Source: Hermodice carunculata (Eukaryota > Annelida > Polychaeta > Eunicida > Amphinomidae). From it: a stretch of 64,000 nucleotides of DNA. A program made the position numbers and the translations under genes. The notes under the pieces are model-generated. The model was not told the origin of the DNA. It worked only from the letters and a program-made list of their open reading frames with translations, and made no database searches. Positions 1 to 10,500 of this stretch are shown one piece after another. The stretch is from positions 95,030,804 to 95,094,803 of the forward strand of contig OZ026619.1 of NCBI GenBank assembly GCA_964020975.1, read 5' to 3'. The stretch's first letter is position 1. Each line of letters begins with the position of its first letter.

Positions 1-195
1 CCACATGCAGAAACAACAACTCCTGTGTCTTCAAGATCTGATTTCAGTACAAACAAGACTGATGTTATGATGAGGAATCTTAGGTGAGGTGCTAACTGAC
101 TGGTGCCTCAAAACACGTTCCAGGCTCTTTGAAGTTGCTTATTGGGTATTTTTGGAGGGTCTCTGAAACAAAAGTAAGCCAGGACTATATTTTAA

Positions 196-565
196 AGGCC
201 TGTGTACAAACCACCCATCCAGGGCGAAGGCCTCTTGGCCTGGCTGTTTGGACATTGATTACACTTACAAAGCTAATCCTAAGTAGCTGCTAAATAAACT
301 TGGGAGCTAGCACCTTTTCTGACTACTGGTTGTGGGTGGACCATATACCACTCAGGACATGCTGACTATGGGTGCACAGTAATCGGGTCAGATAGCTGCT
401 GCATACATGTATATGTGCTTGTCTGTGACTGAGAACATGCTGAATGATTAAGTGTTTTTATAAAAAAACAAATCAGATATTTTGATATGGTACTTTAGTA
501 TATATTTGTGGCAGTCATATGCCAGACACATCCCCAGTGGTATTATGAGGTTTGTACACAGGCCT
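196..565. mobile_element. piggyBac-like MITE with TTAA target repeats
   Basis: The 370-bp element begins AGGCCTGTGTACAAAC and ends with its exact inverse, GTTTGTACACAGGCCT, flanked by TTAA at 192-195 and 566-569. The paralogous copy B shows the empty site with TTGA at that point. No coding capacity is seen, so it is non-autonomous. Confidence 0.88.
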
Positions 566-1038
566 TTAACTCTCTAAGCATTGAGCTTGGAGTCTCTCCA
601 CCACATGTAAAGGACCTGCATGACAAAACAAACAGAACACAAGCTGATAAATAGTAAGCATCTGCTGCCATGTCACTCTGATCCTAACTATTGATATGTT
701 TCCCCCCCCCCCCCCCCCCCCCCCAGTTGCCTCATTTGGCTGGCCATTATATTTTTTTTTTCTCTGACTTAGTCTCTCTCTGCCCTCCCCCATGCCAACT
801 GTGCCTCATCAACAGGGACAGTACCGGAATTTTACCAACTTATGATGTTTGTCTCATATAGAAACTGAATACTTTCTTATACATTCTTTGTTAGATATGC
901 CCTGTCCCTGATGTTCTCACTTAAATGTCCCTCAAATGGCATTTTGAATGTTGGCATCTCTGCCCCCTTGGAGTATATAAATCATGGGGCTGGCAGAGTT
1001 GAACTATTTGTATCACCTCACACAGTTAATTATATACA

Positions 1039-1096
1039 TCAGTTGCCCATTCCTCTACTCCTAGACACTTCCCTGGTTGCTGTGTTTGCTCAGCAA
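1039..1096 (-). repeat. inverted copy of upstream-promoter sequence
   Basis: This stretch of copy A is the inverse of 1338-1393 with few mismatches (both hold AGCAAACACAGCAACCAGTG in one sense). It is absent from copy B, where 8031-8050 reads a short AACAAC run instead. It looks like a templated inverted insertion that arose after the duplication. Confidence 0.75.
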
Positions 1097-1421
1097 AGCC
1101 CTCCTGGTATTTTGTGAAGTTGGAATGTAAGTTTCCAAGACATAAAACTGTGTGGCCTTCTCTTATTGTAAAGAAAACCAGAAATTCCATGCAGTTTGGG
1201 GTTAAAATTTAAAACAGAAGATAATTGGATGAGACAGGGTAATGAAGGCAATCAGTGGGTATACTGTTACCACAGCACTGGCCCTGGCTGGCTGCCTGCT
1301 GGGCTTCATGCCTCACTAGGACCATCACTGGCTGACTGCTGAGCAAACACAGCAACCAGTGAAGTGTCTAGGAGGAGGGGAATGGGTCAACTGATGGACA
1401 CCTGTTGTATGGCCTAGATAG

Positions 1422-1502
1422 CCAATAAGCAGTCAGCTTTGTCAGATCAGCCTCATTCCAGTATCACTGTATCACATGACAGGTTTAGCATCCCATTATA
1501 TC
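1422..1502 (+). promoter_or_regulatory. putative CCAAT/TATA promoter of copy A gene
   Basis: CCAAT at 1422-1426 lies 73 bp before ATTATATC at 1495-1502. A start near 1525 would give a 5' leader of about 150 bases. That leader (about 1570-1682) is made of imperfect 30-bp repeats built around CTGTTGTAACC and CAACCA. The placement is inferred from spacing only. Confidence 0.45.
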
Positions 1503-1682
1503 AGGATGGAATTTGCTCTATCTCAGTACATCTGCCAGGTACTCTCACCAGTTCCCAGCCTCCAGCATTCAACTAGCTGTTGTAACCAGTCTCCATTCAG
1601 TCTCAAGCCAGCTGTTGTCACCAGTCCAGTCTTCAACCACCTGTTGTAACCTGTCTTCAACCAGCCATTGGCCACTGTAACC

Positions 1683-2033
1683 ATGCTTGTGTGTTCTGAC
1701 CACCCTGCTCTGTGTCCATTCTCTGACATGTCTAGTGAAGAGCTGAAGGACCAACTATTCACCACTGAATCCAAGTTCAACAAAGCCTGCGACATGCTAC
1801 ACCTGATAGGCCACAAATGGGAGGACTTACAAGTACGCTATGACAGAGCATCCATCAATGACCAACGAGGCTTCCGCTACAGTCTCCGTCTTCAGATCTG
1901 CACACTAGAGGGCATCCTGCACATGTACCGCGAGTATGCATTCACCATGATGGAAACACTGACACATCTGGCCACACTTCTGACAACCAGACGGACATCC
2001 ACGGACAACCAATACCTGGACTGCCAAGACTGA
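1683..2033 (+). CDS. unknown 116-aa helical protein, copy A
   Basis: An intact single-exon ORF starts at the first ATG after a TATA-like box. I do not recognise the family. The protein is predicted helical: a charged helix about residues 16-58 (SSEELKDQLFTTESKFNKAC and onward), then RGFRYSLRLQICTLEGILHM and a third helical stretch to about residue 105. There is no signal peptide, membrane segment or zinc motif. A shorter start at Met16 (MSSEELKD) is possible. A near-identical ORF lies at 8616. Between the two I count 10 differences in 351 bases (7 replacement, 3 silent) and no indel, although the flanks carry many indels, which favours a real reading frame. It could be nested in the long last intron of PGM2 on the opposite strand. 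Confidence 0.72.
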   Translation: MLVCSDHPALCPFSDMSSEELKDQLFTTESKFNKACDMLHLIGHKWEDLQVRYDRASINDQRGFRYSLRLQICTLEGILHMYREYAFTMMETLTHLATLLTTRRTSTDNQYLDCQD

Positions 2034-3062
2034 ACGCCTTTAAGCTCTCAAGTCAGAGCCATTCAGCATTCATTATACAAAACCAAAAGGCCTTTTTCAA
2101 GGCCACAAGTCCTCCACAAAGATTTGGTTGAAATCAATTGGTTCACATGCCCTACATCACAATCCAAACTTTTAATAGAATTGACACATCTCCTCCCCCT
2201 CTGTCCATTTACATCAAATAAGATAAAATAACTCAGCTAGTGTGTCTAGAATCTGAGATGACCTTTCTTTACTGTCTGAGCACAAGGAGGAAAAAACAAA
2301 CAAACAAACAAAATCAATACAATTTTTAACCCATGGTCATATTCTTTTCAATGTGAAAAAAAAGAGAAAGTATTTCTGGTTTTTTTTTCTTTTTCACAAA
2401 GAATTTTATTTCTAACTGAAAATTCTACACCAAAGTTGTCATTTTTGTGAAAGAGTACCCCGAATGATTGGCTGGTTTGAACATGCAGCCATGGTCTTCA
2501 TACCCCTTCCCAAACTACAGGGATTTAACCCTGGGGTGGGGCTTTCTGTCTACTTCACTGAGTGCCACCTTATCTGTTTCTGACTTTGTACATACATGTA
2601 TATTTATTTACCTCAGCTAAATTGAAAGTTACAACAAGCTATACACAAAAGGTTCTCTAGATTTACAAAGACACATGCACTCCATATACAAGATAAACAG
2701 ATACTGAAAATACAATGTGTTGACATTCATCAGTAACTGTTCAAATGCATGGTTTTAAAAATGATATTTGTTGTAGCAGCATTCCTATCTGAACTCCCTT
2801 ATAGCAAGGTTTAAGAAAACACAAGCTGTCAAGACTTTGAAGAAATAACATATTAACTCCTGCTGTTACAATTCTGGTCACCTCTTTCAACCACTGTAAA
2901 CAGAAGGCTGTATATCCATCCATTAAACAATGCTCAGGAGATTCAATGGGACTTTTAACAAATACATGAAAGGTCAGGCAAAACTTTATTTTTAATCTTA
3001 AACAGAAATAACAAACATTAAACTTGCAATACTCAGAAAACATTGTTCCTTATTGGATTTAA

Positions 3063-3305
3063 CTCATTCCATACCAGTCCCTGATTTTTCCGTTTATTTA
3101 CCGAAATTTAAGACGACAATTGCATATTTAAATTCTTCATGAAAAGAGCTTTTGTTTAAGTACCGACATACCTATAGTTTTATGTCAGTGGTTCTGGCAC
3201 TGCCTGGCAAGCCACGCTGCAGCTGCTGCAATGGCAGCTGAAGCATGACTTGCCACGCAGTGCCAGAACCACTGACCAAGACCTGTGACCATAGTATGGA
3301 ATAAG
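3063..3305. mobile_element. TTAA-type MITE, family CTCATTCCA, member 1
   Basis: The ends CTCATTCCATAC and GTATGGAATAAG are inverted with one mismatch. Flanks are TTAA (3059-3062) and TTAG. Copy B has a clean TTAA empty site near 10005-10008. Just inside the right end lies a hairpin with arms of about 25 bp (3186-3275). Confidence 0.82.
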
Positions 3306-3339
3306 TTAGAACAAAAACTAAAAAAGAAGATTTGCTTCA

Positions 3340-4130
3340 CAGAAAATCTGGGTGTCTTCAAAATGAGAACACTTTGAAATGCTACACTTTGCCATTGTTC
3401 AGCATAATCTAAATTTTGTGCATTTGCCTATTTTGCATAATTAAAATGCTAAAACTTTGGTGCCTGGTTCACTGGATGTGCCAATGTCACAAACTTATAA
3501 ACTGAAGTTTGAATGACACCACTATATATAACAGTTTGAAGCTATTCAAGACTTTAATTTTGTGTATTTGGCTAATTTCTGTAAATTAAAAGTTTACAAC
3601 TTTGTTTCATGGTTTATTACGGCTATTTCACAAACTCATGAATTGAGGTTGGAATGGCACCTCTATCTTTAATAGTTTTGAAGCTATTCAAACATTTAAA
3701 ATTTTGCATTATCACCTAATTTGCAGGAATTTAAATCCTACGTTGGTTCATGGTTCATTGGATGCAGCTTTGCCACAATCCTATAACTTTAAGTTACAAT
3801 GGCATCTCAATGTAGAGTAGTTTTGGAGATATTCAACTTTTAAATTTTCCACTGTCCCTAATTAACATAATTCAAACTTACAACTTTCATTTACTGTCCA
3901 TTATACATGTATTTGCATGTGTGACAAACATATACACACCCCTTGAAATTTTGTGTCTATCTGCAATAGTTTGGATGATATGGAGCTTTCAAAATTTTAA
4001 TTCCTCCTAATTTGCATAATTTTAAAATTATGACTATTCCAAACAATATCCACTATATCACTGATAGGTCTGCCACCATGGCAAGTTTGGTGTTTTTTGG
4101 AATAATAGTGTCTGAGAAGTTCTCCAGACA
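3340..4130 (+). repeat. AT-rich tandem repeat, unit about 130-150 bp
   Basis: Units recur with phrases such as 'tcatggtttattgg', 'aaactgaagttt', 'gaatgacacc' and 'ttgaagctattcaa'. Partial copies lie at 10060-10500 (same strand) and 18390-19080 (opposite strand). No terminal structures are obvious. Confidence 0.7.
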
Positions 4131-4149
4131 AATTTAGTCAGTCAGTCAC

Positions 4150-4291
4150 AAAGGAAGGAAGGAAGGAAGGAAGGAAGGAAGGAAGGAAGGAAGGAAGGAA
4201 GGAAGGAAGGAAGGAAGGAAGGAAGGAAGGAAGGAAGGAAGGAAGGAAGGAAGGAAGGAAGGAAGGAAGGAAGGAAGGAAGGAAGGAAGGA

Positions 4292-4334
<43 letters not shown>
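4150..4334 (+). repeat. (GGAA)n then (GAAA)n microsatellite
   Basis: About 35 GGAA units to 4291 and then about 11 GAAA units. The purine and pyrimidine strands are cleanly split. Long serine/proline/phenylalanine-rich ORFs across it are artefacts. Confidence 0.97.
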
Positions 4335-4339
4335 TTCCT

Positions 4340-5525
4340 CAATGGGCCTTCTTGTGTACTTGTATAGCATATATTACAACTGCCTGTCCCTTTTGATTTT
4401 CCTTCAGGTTTTGACTGACCCCAATCAGACCTGCCATCCATGTAAATAAAAGCCAGTGCCAGCAGTGATGTGATGGTGTGAAGACAAGGCTGGTACTCTA
4501 TCAATACAAACATCCTTTAAGAAAAGTGTGTACCCAAACTTACTGCTCAGCAAATGTGGCTATTGCTATATATATTGGTCATTAGTTTATATTTATTTTT
4601 TTTCAGTTACACATCAACAAAACATTTTCTTTCTCACTTACACTCTCTCACTTACACTCCCCCACCCCCACCTCTCACCCACCCAAAAATATTACAGAAT
4701 CTTCATACAGCAAAGACTATAAATTATGAATGAAAGAGACCCAACAAATATCATCAAAGATCACAAGGCGTATAGTTAATCATCAGCACTCAAGACTATA
4801 AATTGTCAATGAAACAGACCCACCCAGTACCATCAAAAATCACACAGTGTATAGTTTAATGATCATCAGCACACATACCAATGTTGAGGTCTGCTTACCT
4901 CCTTCCCAAGTACTAAATGTCACAATAGTTCTGTTTGGACAGCAATCAGACAGTTTTTCCTCAGATGTTTAAGGCACAATGGTTTGCTATTTTAAAACCA
5001 GAACAACTTACAACAAAGACTACAATAATGGTAAAACTAGAGGCACACCTGTACACTTGTATTGAACAGTTTCTCTTATGTGTGCATAGTCTCATAGCAC
5101 CCCAGCAATGCCTTCACTTGGCCCTTTGCACCTGTGTGCACCCATTGATCTGACCTTCTCACTACCTACTCACATTGCCATAGCCATCAAGCGCTGCCCT
5201 GACAACACTGCTCTCGTATCTCACTGACAGATTCCATGTCACATTGTTGCATGCTACATGCTCATTTTTTTTCTTTCTCTTGTTTGTATGATTCAGTGAA
5301 ATAAATGTCTCCAAATGTTATTGAAAAGTGTACAATTTCCAATGATGCTGGAGCGTTTTGCAAAACTGTTCAGAAATTGTTGTTTCTGTCCATGGTGTAT
5401 GTACTGGTATAAAAAGGAGAAAAGCTAGAGACTGGTAATATTTCTCATTATCAGTGAAACACCTCCTCCCCTCAGGAAAGGTTTTGAATGGCACTTTCAT
5501 TAACACAAATCTAAAGTGACAAGTT
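4340..5525. other. no recognised feature
   Basis: Between the microsatellite and the LINE remnant I see only two short sister phrases (4719-4780 and 4791-4860, 'actataaattatgaatgaaa' and relatives), a local duplication of about 70 bp. Confidence 0.5.
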
Positions 5526-5529
5526 GGTG

Positions 5530-5960
5530 AACAATCTGGGAGTTGTGATTGGTCCAAAGTGAAAAGGTGAAAAGACTAAATGTTCTGTCAAGAAGCTCCA
5601 ATCGGATGTAAATATCTTGATGGCACAATTTAGTAGGGTGTTTACTGATACCAGATATCAGTTGCTTAAATCATACTCTGTTGCAATGTATAGCAGCCCG
5701 CTATGGGAGTTATCATCTAAAGAACTAGACAATTTCTTTAAGGCATGGCGAAACACAATTTGCCTTCTGTGGAGAATTTCTTACACAAGTCACAGCAATT
5801 GATTACATTTACTCTGTAACAACCTTCCTTTTGATATTCATATCCACAAAAGATTCGTTTGAATTTTTTCGTAATGTTCTAAAGAGCAAAAATAATCTGG
5901 CACATACCTGTATATTATTGGTATATAAAAGGGAGTATCATTGACATTATTTTCAATGAA
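5530..5960 (+). mobile_element. LINE reverse-transcriptase C-terminal remnant
   Basis: The frame gives NLGVVIG, then MAQFSRVFTDTRYQLLKSYS, MYSSPLWELSSKELDNFFKA and WRNTICLLWRI. This is the C-terminal part of a jockey/CR1-type LINE polymerase, whose usual forms are 'LLKSYC..YGSPLWDLSSK' and 'WRKCVRK'. After a stop the frame continues as LCNNLPFDIHIHKR and FFRNVLKSKNNLA. It is truncated at both ends. Confidence 0.8.
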
Positions 5961-6114
5961 TTTTCAGGAGGAAGCCTGTCACTGGGGTTTAAATGATTTG
6001 CTGACTTTTGCATTCAATGTTTTTTTCTTTATACCCTTTGTACCAAAGAGGCTCTATAGAGACTCTACAGGGCCTCTTTATTTGTAATTATCATGTGTTC
6101 TGTACCTACTGAGT

Positions 6115-6118
<4 letters not shown>

Positions 6119-6164
<46 letters not shown>

Positions 6165-6198
6165 CATACATACATACATACATACATACATACATACA

Positions 6199-6229
<31 letters not shown>
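6119..6229 (+). repeat. (TA)n and (CATA)n microsatellite
   Basis: About 21 TA units (6119-6160) run into about 17 CATA units. The run abuts the left end of the MITE at 6237. Confidence 0.97.
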
Positions 6230-6231
<2 letters not shown>

Positions 6232-6236
6232 GTATA

Positions 6237-6702
6237 CAGTAAAACCTGTTTTGAGAGACCCCTCCTTTGGGAGACCACCTGCCTTTTGTGACCACTTTTC
6301 TTGTGCAAAAACACATTCCAATGATTTTGGGAGACCACCTGCAGAACATGACCATTGACCACCCAAAATAGCCCCAAGAGGCCACTTATCCAGCCACAAA
6401 TACCCCATTTAGATAAGTAAAATCCACCAATTTTGGAAAGATTACTAAAACTGTTTTGATAAATTGAGTTTACAAAAACTAAGTATGTTTATGATAAATA
6501 AACACCCGACTGTCAGATGGAATTGAGTGTAGTAAATGTAGAAATATGCATGTATGAATCTAAATTATAGATGGATATTCAAACTAGAGGTTAGTTGTTG
6601 GCCATGTGGCATAACAATCAACCCTCCTTTGGGAGACCACCTGCTTTATGTGACCACTTTTGGGTGTGTCCAAAGTGTGGTCTCTCAAAACAGGTTTTAC
6701 TG
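6237..6702. mobile_element. TA-flanked mariner/pogo-like MITE
   Basis: The 466-bp element has ends CAGTAAAACCTGTTTTGAGA and TCTCAAAACAGGTTTTACTG, with TA on both sides. The body repeats GGGAGACCACCTG and TGTGACCACTTTT several times. TA target and CAGT tip suggest Tc1/mariner (pogo) mobilisation. It is non-coding. Confidence 0.8.
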
Positions 6703-6733
<31 letters not shown>

Positions 6734-7062
6734 ATAGGCTGCCTTCAATCTCTTTTGCTGTAAGCGCATAGGAATAGTGTCCCATAGTATCAGGTATACT
6801 GTATGATCAGAAAGCTGCTGGTAGCCTGTAGTGTAAGAGATCATAGCCATCAGTCCAGGGACAGTCATTGTACACATCTGTACACAGAACCCTTGGTACA
6901 GCCTGGACTTACCTATACAGGTACGCACTGTGGAAAAGATCCCACCTATCATGATTCCCTTATTTTCAAGACCCCCATAGATAGTGCACCCCCCCCCATC
7001 CCCCCCTCGCCCTCACCCACCCCGGGCATAAGAATACACTGGTGTGATATTCATTGGTCATA

Positions 7063-7176
7063 CAGTAGTCCCCTGTGTTGAGAGACTGATCCATTGAGAC
7101 CACCTGCCTTTTAAGTCCATTTTTTCAATATGTAATACCTCATCCCTGGGGTGGTCTGGCAAGTCAGGTTTCACTG
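7063..7176. mobile_element. TA-flanked mariner/pogo-like MITE, short
   Basis: A 114-bp member from CAGTAGTCCC to GGTTTCACTG between TA dinucleotides, with 'gagaccacctgcctttt' inside. It appears to be a deletion derivative of the 6237 family. Confidence 0.7.
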
Positions 7177-8355
7177 TATTGTCCCATTGCATGTGTCATG
7201 AGTACACACTGCATATGTGGACAATGGGGAGTCTGACATAAAAGTCATCCCAGGCTGTAACTGTATACACACCAGGGGTACAATTTAACACAAGTGTGCC
7301 CTTGCTTTTATTGTTCGACAGTCTTTGAAGCAGTTAAACATCTGAGAATAAACCATCCACATGCAGAAACAACAACTCCTGTGTCTTCAAGATCTGATTT
7401 CAGTACAAACAAGACAGATGTTATGATGAGGAATCTTAGGTGAGGTGCTAACTGACTGGTGACTCACAACACATTCCTGGCTCTTTGAAGTTGTGCATTG
7501 GGTATTTTTGGGGGGTCTCTGAAATGAAGCTAAGCCAGGGCTATATTTTGACTCTTTAAGGATTGAGCTTGGATTCTCTCCACTTCAGGTAAAGGACCAG
7601 CATGGGTCATGAAAACACAAACAGAACACAAGCTGATAAATAGTAAGCATCTCCTACCATGTCACTCTGATCCGAACTCTTGAAATGCTTTCCCCCACAG
7701 TTGCATCACATAGCTGGCCATTGATTTTTTTGTTTTTTTTCTCAGACTTAGTCTCTACCCTCCCCCCCCCCCCCCCGACCAACTGTCTCTCATCTCTCAT
7801 CATCAGGGACAGTCCCTGAAATTTTACCAATTTACAATGTTTGTCCCACATTGAAACTGAGTACTTTCTTATACATTCTTTGTTAAAGATGCCCTGTCCC
7901 TGATGTTCTCACTTAAATGTCCCTCAAATGGCATTTTGAATGTTGGCATCTCTGCCCCCTTGGAATATATAAATCATGGGGCTGGCAGAGTTGAATTATT
8001 TGTATCACCTCACAGAGTTAATTATACAACAACAACAAATTTTGTGCAGTTGGAATGTAAATTAAATTCCAAGACACAAAACTGTGCGGCCTTCTCTTAT
8101 TGTAAAGAAAACCAGAAATTCCAAGTAGTTTAGGGTTAAAATTTAAAACAGAAGATAATTGGATGAGACAGGGTAATGAAGGCAGTCAGTGGGTATACTG
8201 TTACCACAGCACTGGCCCTGGCTGGCTGACTGCTGGGCTTCATGCCTCACTAGGACCATCACTGGCTGACTGCTGAGCAAACACAGCAACCAGTGAAGTG
8301 TCCAGGAGGAGGGGAATGGCTCAACTGATTGACACCTGTTGTATGGCCTAGATAG

Positions 8356-8437
8356 CCAATAAGCAGTCAGCTTTGTGAGATCAGCCTCATTCCAGTATCA
8401 CTGTATCACATGACAGGTTTAGCATCCCTTTATATTA
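8356..8437 (+). promoter_or_regulatory. putative CCAAT/TATA promoter of copy B gene
   Basis: CCAAT at 8356-8360 and TTTATATTA at 8429-8437 have the same spacing as in copy A, and here the TATA-like box is closer to consensus. The leader repeats are also kept. Spacing preserved between copies is expected from recent duplication and is not independent proof. Confidence 0.45.
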
Positions 8438-8615
8438 GGATGAATTTGCCTTATCTCAGCACATCTGCCAGGTACTCTCACCAGTTCCCAGCCTCCAGCA
8501 TTCAACTAGCTGTTGTAACCAGTCTCCATTCAGTCTCTAGTCAGCTGTTGTCACCAGTCCAGTCTTCAACCACCTGTTGTAACCTGTCTTCAACCAGCCA
8601 TTGGCCATTGTAACC

Positions 8616-8966
8616 ATGCTTGTGTGTTCTGAAAACCCGGCTCTCTGTCCATTCTCTGACATGTCTAGTGAAGAGCTGAAGGACCAACTATTCACCACTG
8701 AATCCAAGTTCAACAAAGCCTGCGACATGCTACGCATGATAGGCCACAAATGGGAGGACTTACAAGTACGCTATGACAGAGCATCCATCAATGATCAACG
8801 AGGCTTCCGCTACAGTCTCCGTCTTCAGATCTGCACACTAGAGGGCATCCTGCACATGTACCGCGAGTATGCATTCACCATGATGGAAACACTGACACAT
8901 CTGGCCGCACTTCTGACAACCAGACAGACATCCACGGACAACGAATACCTGGACTGCCAAGACTGA
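8616..8966 (+). CDS. unknown 116-aa helical protein, copy B
   Basis: This is the paralogue of the ORF at 1683, the same length with no indel. Replacements relative to copy A lie at the DH/EN pair near residue 6, HL/RM near residue 39, one Thr/Ala, one Arg/Gln and one Gln/Glu near the C-terminus; the central YDRASINDQRGFRYSLRLQI block is identical. The promoter layout is the same, with CCAAT and TATA-like boxes 73 bp apart and the ATG about 187 bp after the TATA. Both copies look usable. Function is unknown. Confidence 0.72.
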   Translation: MLVCSENPALCPFSDMSSEELKDQLFTTESKFNKACDMLRMIGHKWEDLQVRYDRASINDQRGFRYSLRLQICTLEGILHMYREYAFTMMETLTHLAALLTTRQTSTDNEYLDCQD

Positions 8967-10059
8967 ACGCCTTCAAGCTCTCAAGTCAGAGCCATTCAGC
9001 ATTCATTATACAAAACCAAAAGGCCTTTTTCAAGGCCACAAGTCCTCCAGAAAGATTTGGTTGAGATCAATTGGTTCACATGCCCTACATCACACTCCAA
9101 ACTTTTAATAGAATTGACACACCTCCTCCCCCTCTGTCCATTTACATCAAATAAGATAAAATAACTCAGCTAGTGTGTCTAGAATCTGAGATGACCTTTC
9201 TTTACTGTCTGAGCACAAGGAGGAAAAAACAAACAAACAAACAAACAAACAAACAAAATCAATACAATTTTTAACCCGTGGTCATATTCTTTTCAATGTG
9301 AAAAAAAAGAGAAAGTGTTTCTCTTTTTTTCTCTTTTTCACAAAGAATTTTATTTCTAACTGAAAATTCTACACCAAAGTTGTCACTTTTGTGACAGACT
9401 ACCCCGAATGATTGGTTGGTCTGAACATGCAGCCATGGTCTTCATACCCTTTCCCAAAATACAGGGATTTAACCCTGGGGTGGGGCTCTCTGTCTAGTTC
9501 ACTAAGTGCACCCTTATCTGTTTTGGACTTTGTACATTCATGTCTATTTATTTACCTTAGCTGAATTGAAAGTTACAACAAGCTATATACAAAAGGTTCT
9601 CTAGATACACAAAGACACATGCATTCCATATACAAGATAAACAGATACTGAAAATACAATGTGTTGACATTCATCAGTAACTGTTTGAATGCATGGTTTT
9701 AAAAATGATATTTGTTGTAGCAGCATTCCTATCTGAACTCCCTTATAGCTAGGTTTAAGAAAACACAAGCTGTCAAGACTTTGAAGAAATAACACATTAA
9801 CTCCTGCTGTTACAATTCTGGTCACCTCTTTCAACCACTGTAAACAGAAGGCTGTATATCCATCCATAAAATATTGCAGTGCAGGACATTCAATGAGACT
9901 TCCAACAAATACATAAAAGGTCAGGCAAAATATAATTTTTAATCTTAAACAGGAATGACGAACATGAAACTGCATATGGCCAATAATCAGAAAACACTGT
10001 GCCCTTAAAACAAAAACAACTATAGAAAAGAAGATTCTGTCAAGATCTTGGTGTCTTCA

Positions 10060-10500
10060 TAATGAGAGCAATTTGAAATGCTACACTTTGCCTTTTGTTC
10101 AACATAATCTAAATTTTGTGTATTAGCCTAACCTGCATAATTCAAAATGCTACATCTTAGGTTTATGGTTTATTGGATGTGGCCATGTCACAAACTTATA
10201 AACTGAAGTTTGAATGACACCACTATCTATAATAGTTTTGAAGCTATTCAAAATTTAAATTTTGTGTATTTATCTAATTTGTACAAATTAAAAGCCTATA
10301 ACTTTGGTTCATGGCTCATTGGATGCACCTGTGTCACAAACCTACAAACTGAAGTTGAAATGGCACCCTTATCTTTTGCACTTTTGAAGCTATTCAAGAT
10401 TTTGATTTTGCAGATTCACCTTATTTGCATAAATTAAAATCCTACAACTTTTGGTTCTTGGTTCAGTGGATGTGGCTTAAAAAATATTTAATTGTGTTAA
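10060..10500 (+). repeat. AT-rich tandem repeat, part of copy B duplication
   Basis: About three units of the family at 3340-4130, forming the 3' margin of the segmental duplication. Confidence 0.65.

Larger units (their letters stand above)
1..3770 (+). repeat. segmental duplication, copy A
   Basis: This block repeats at 7357-10480 in the same orientation, so it is a tandem arrangement with a period near 7356 bp. Similarity runs from the window's first base, so the left boundary is outside. Copy A has a 370-bp TTAA-flanked MITE (196-565), a roughly 57-bp inverted insert (1039-1096), a second TTAA MITE (3063-3305) and a C-tract at 702-724 of about 23 bases; all are absent or short in copy B. 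Confidence 0.92.
7357..10480 (+). repeat. segmental duplication, copy B
   Basis: The second copy starts at CCACATGCAGAAACAACAAC, identical to base 1. It preserves empty sites for both MITEs of copy A. It has its own expansions: a C-tract near 7760-7777 and a longer CAAA run at 9227-9258. The 3' end fades in the AT-rich 'tatttgcataa' repeat shared with 3340-4130. Confidence 0.92.

Noticed and set aside
4146-4513. Ser/Pro/Phe-rich minus-strand ORFs
   Set aside because: They are translations of the (GGAA)n and (GAAA)n microsatellite.
2741-9975. Minus-strand ORFs of 100-124 aa shared by both duplicates (2741-3043, 9601-9975)
   Set aside because: The frames differ in length and ends, carry no recognisable domain, and similarity is explained by the DNA duplication.
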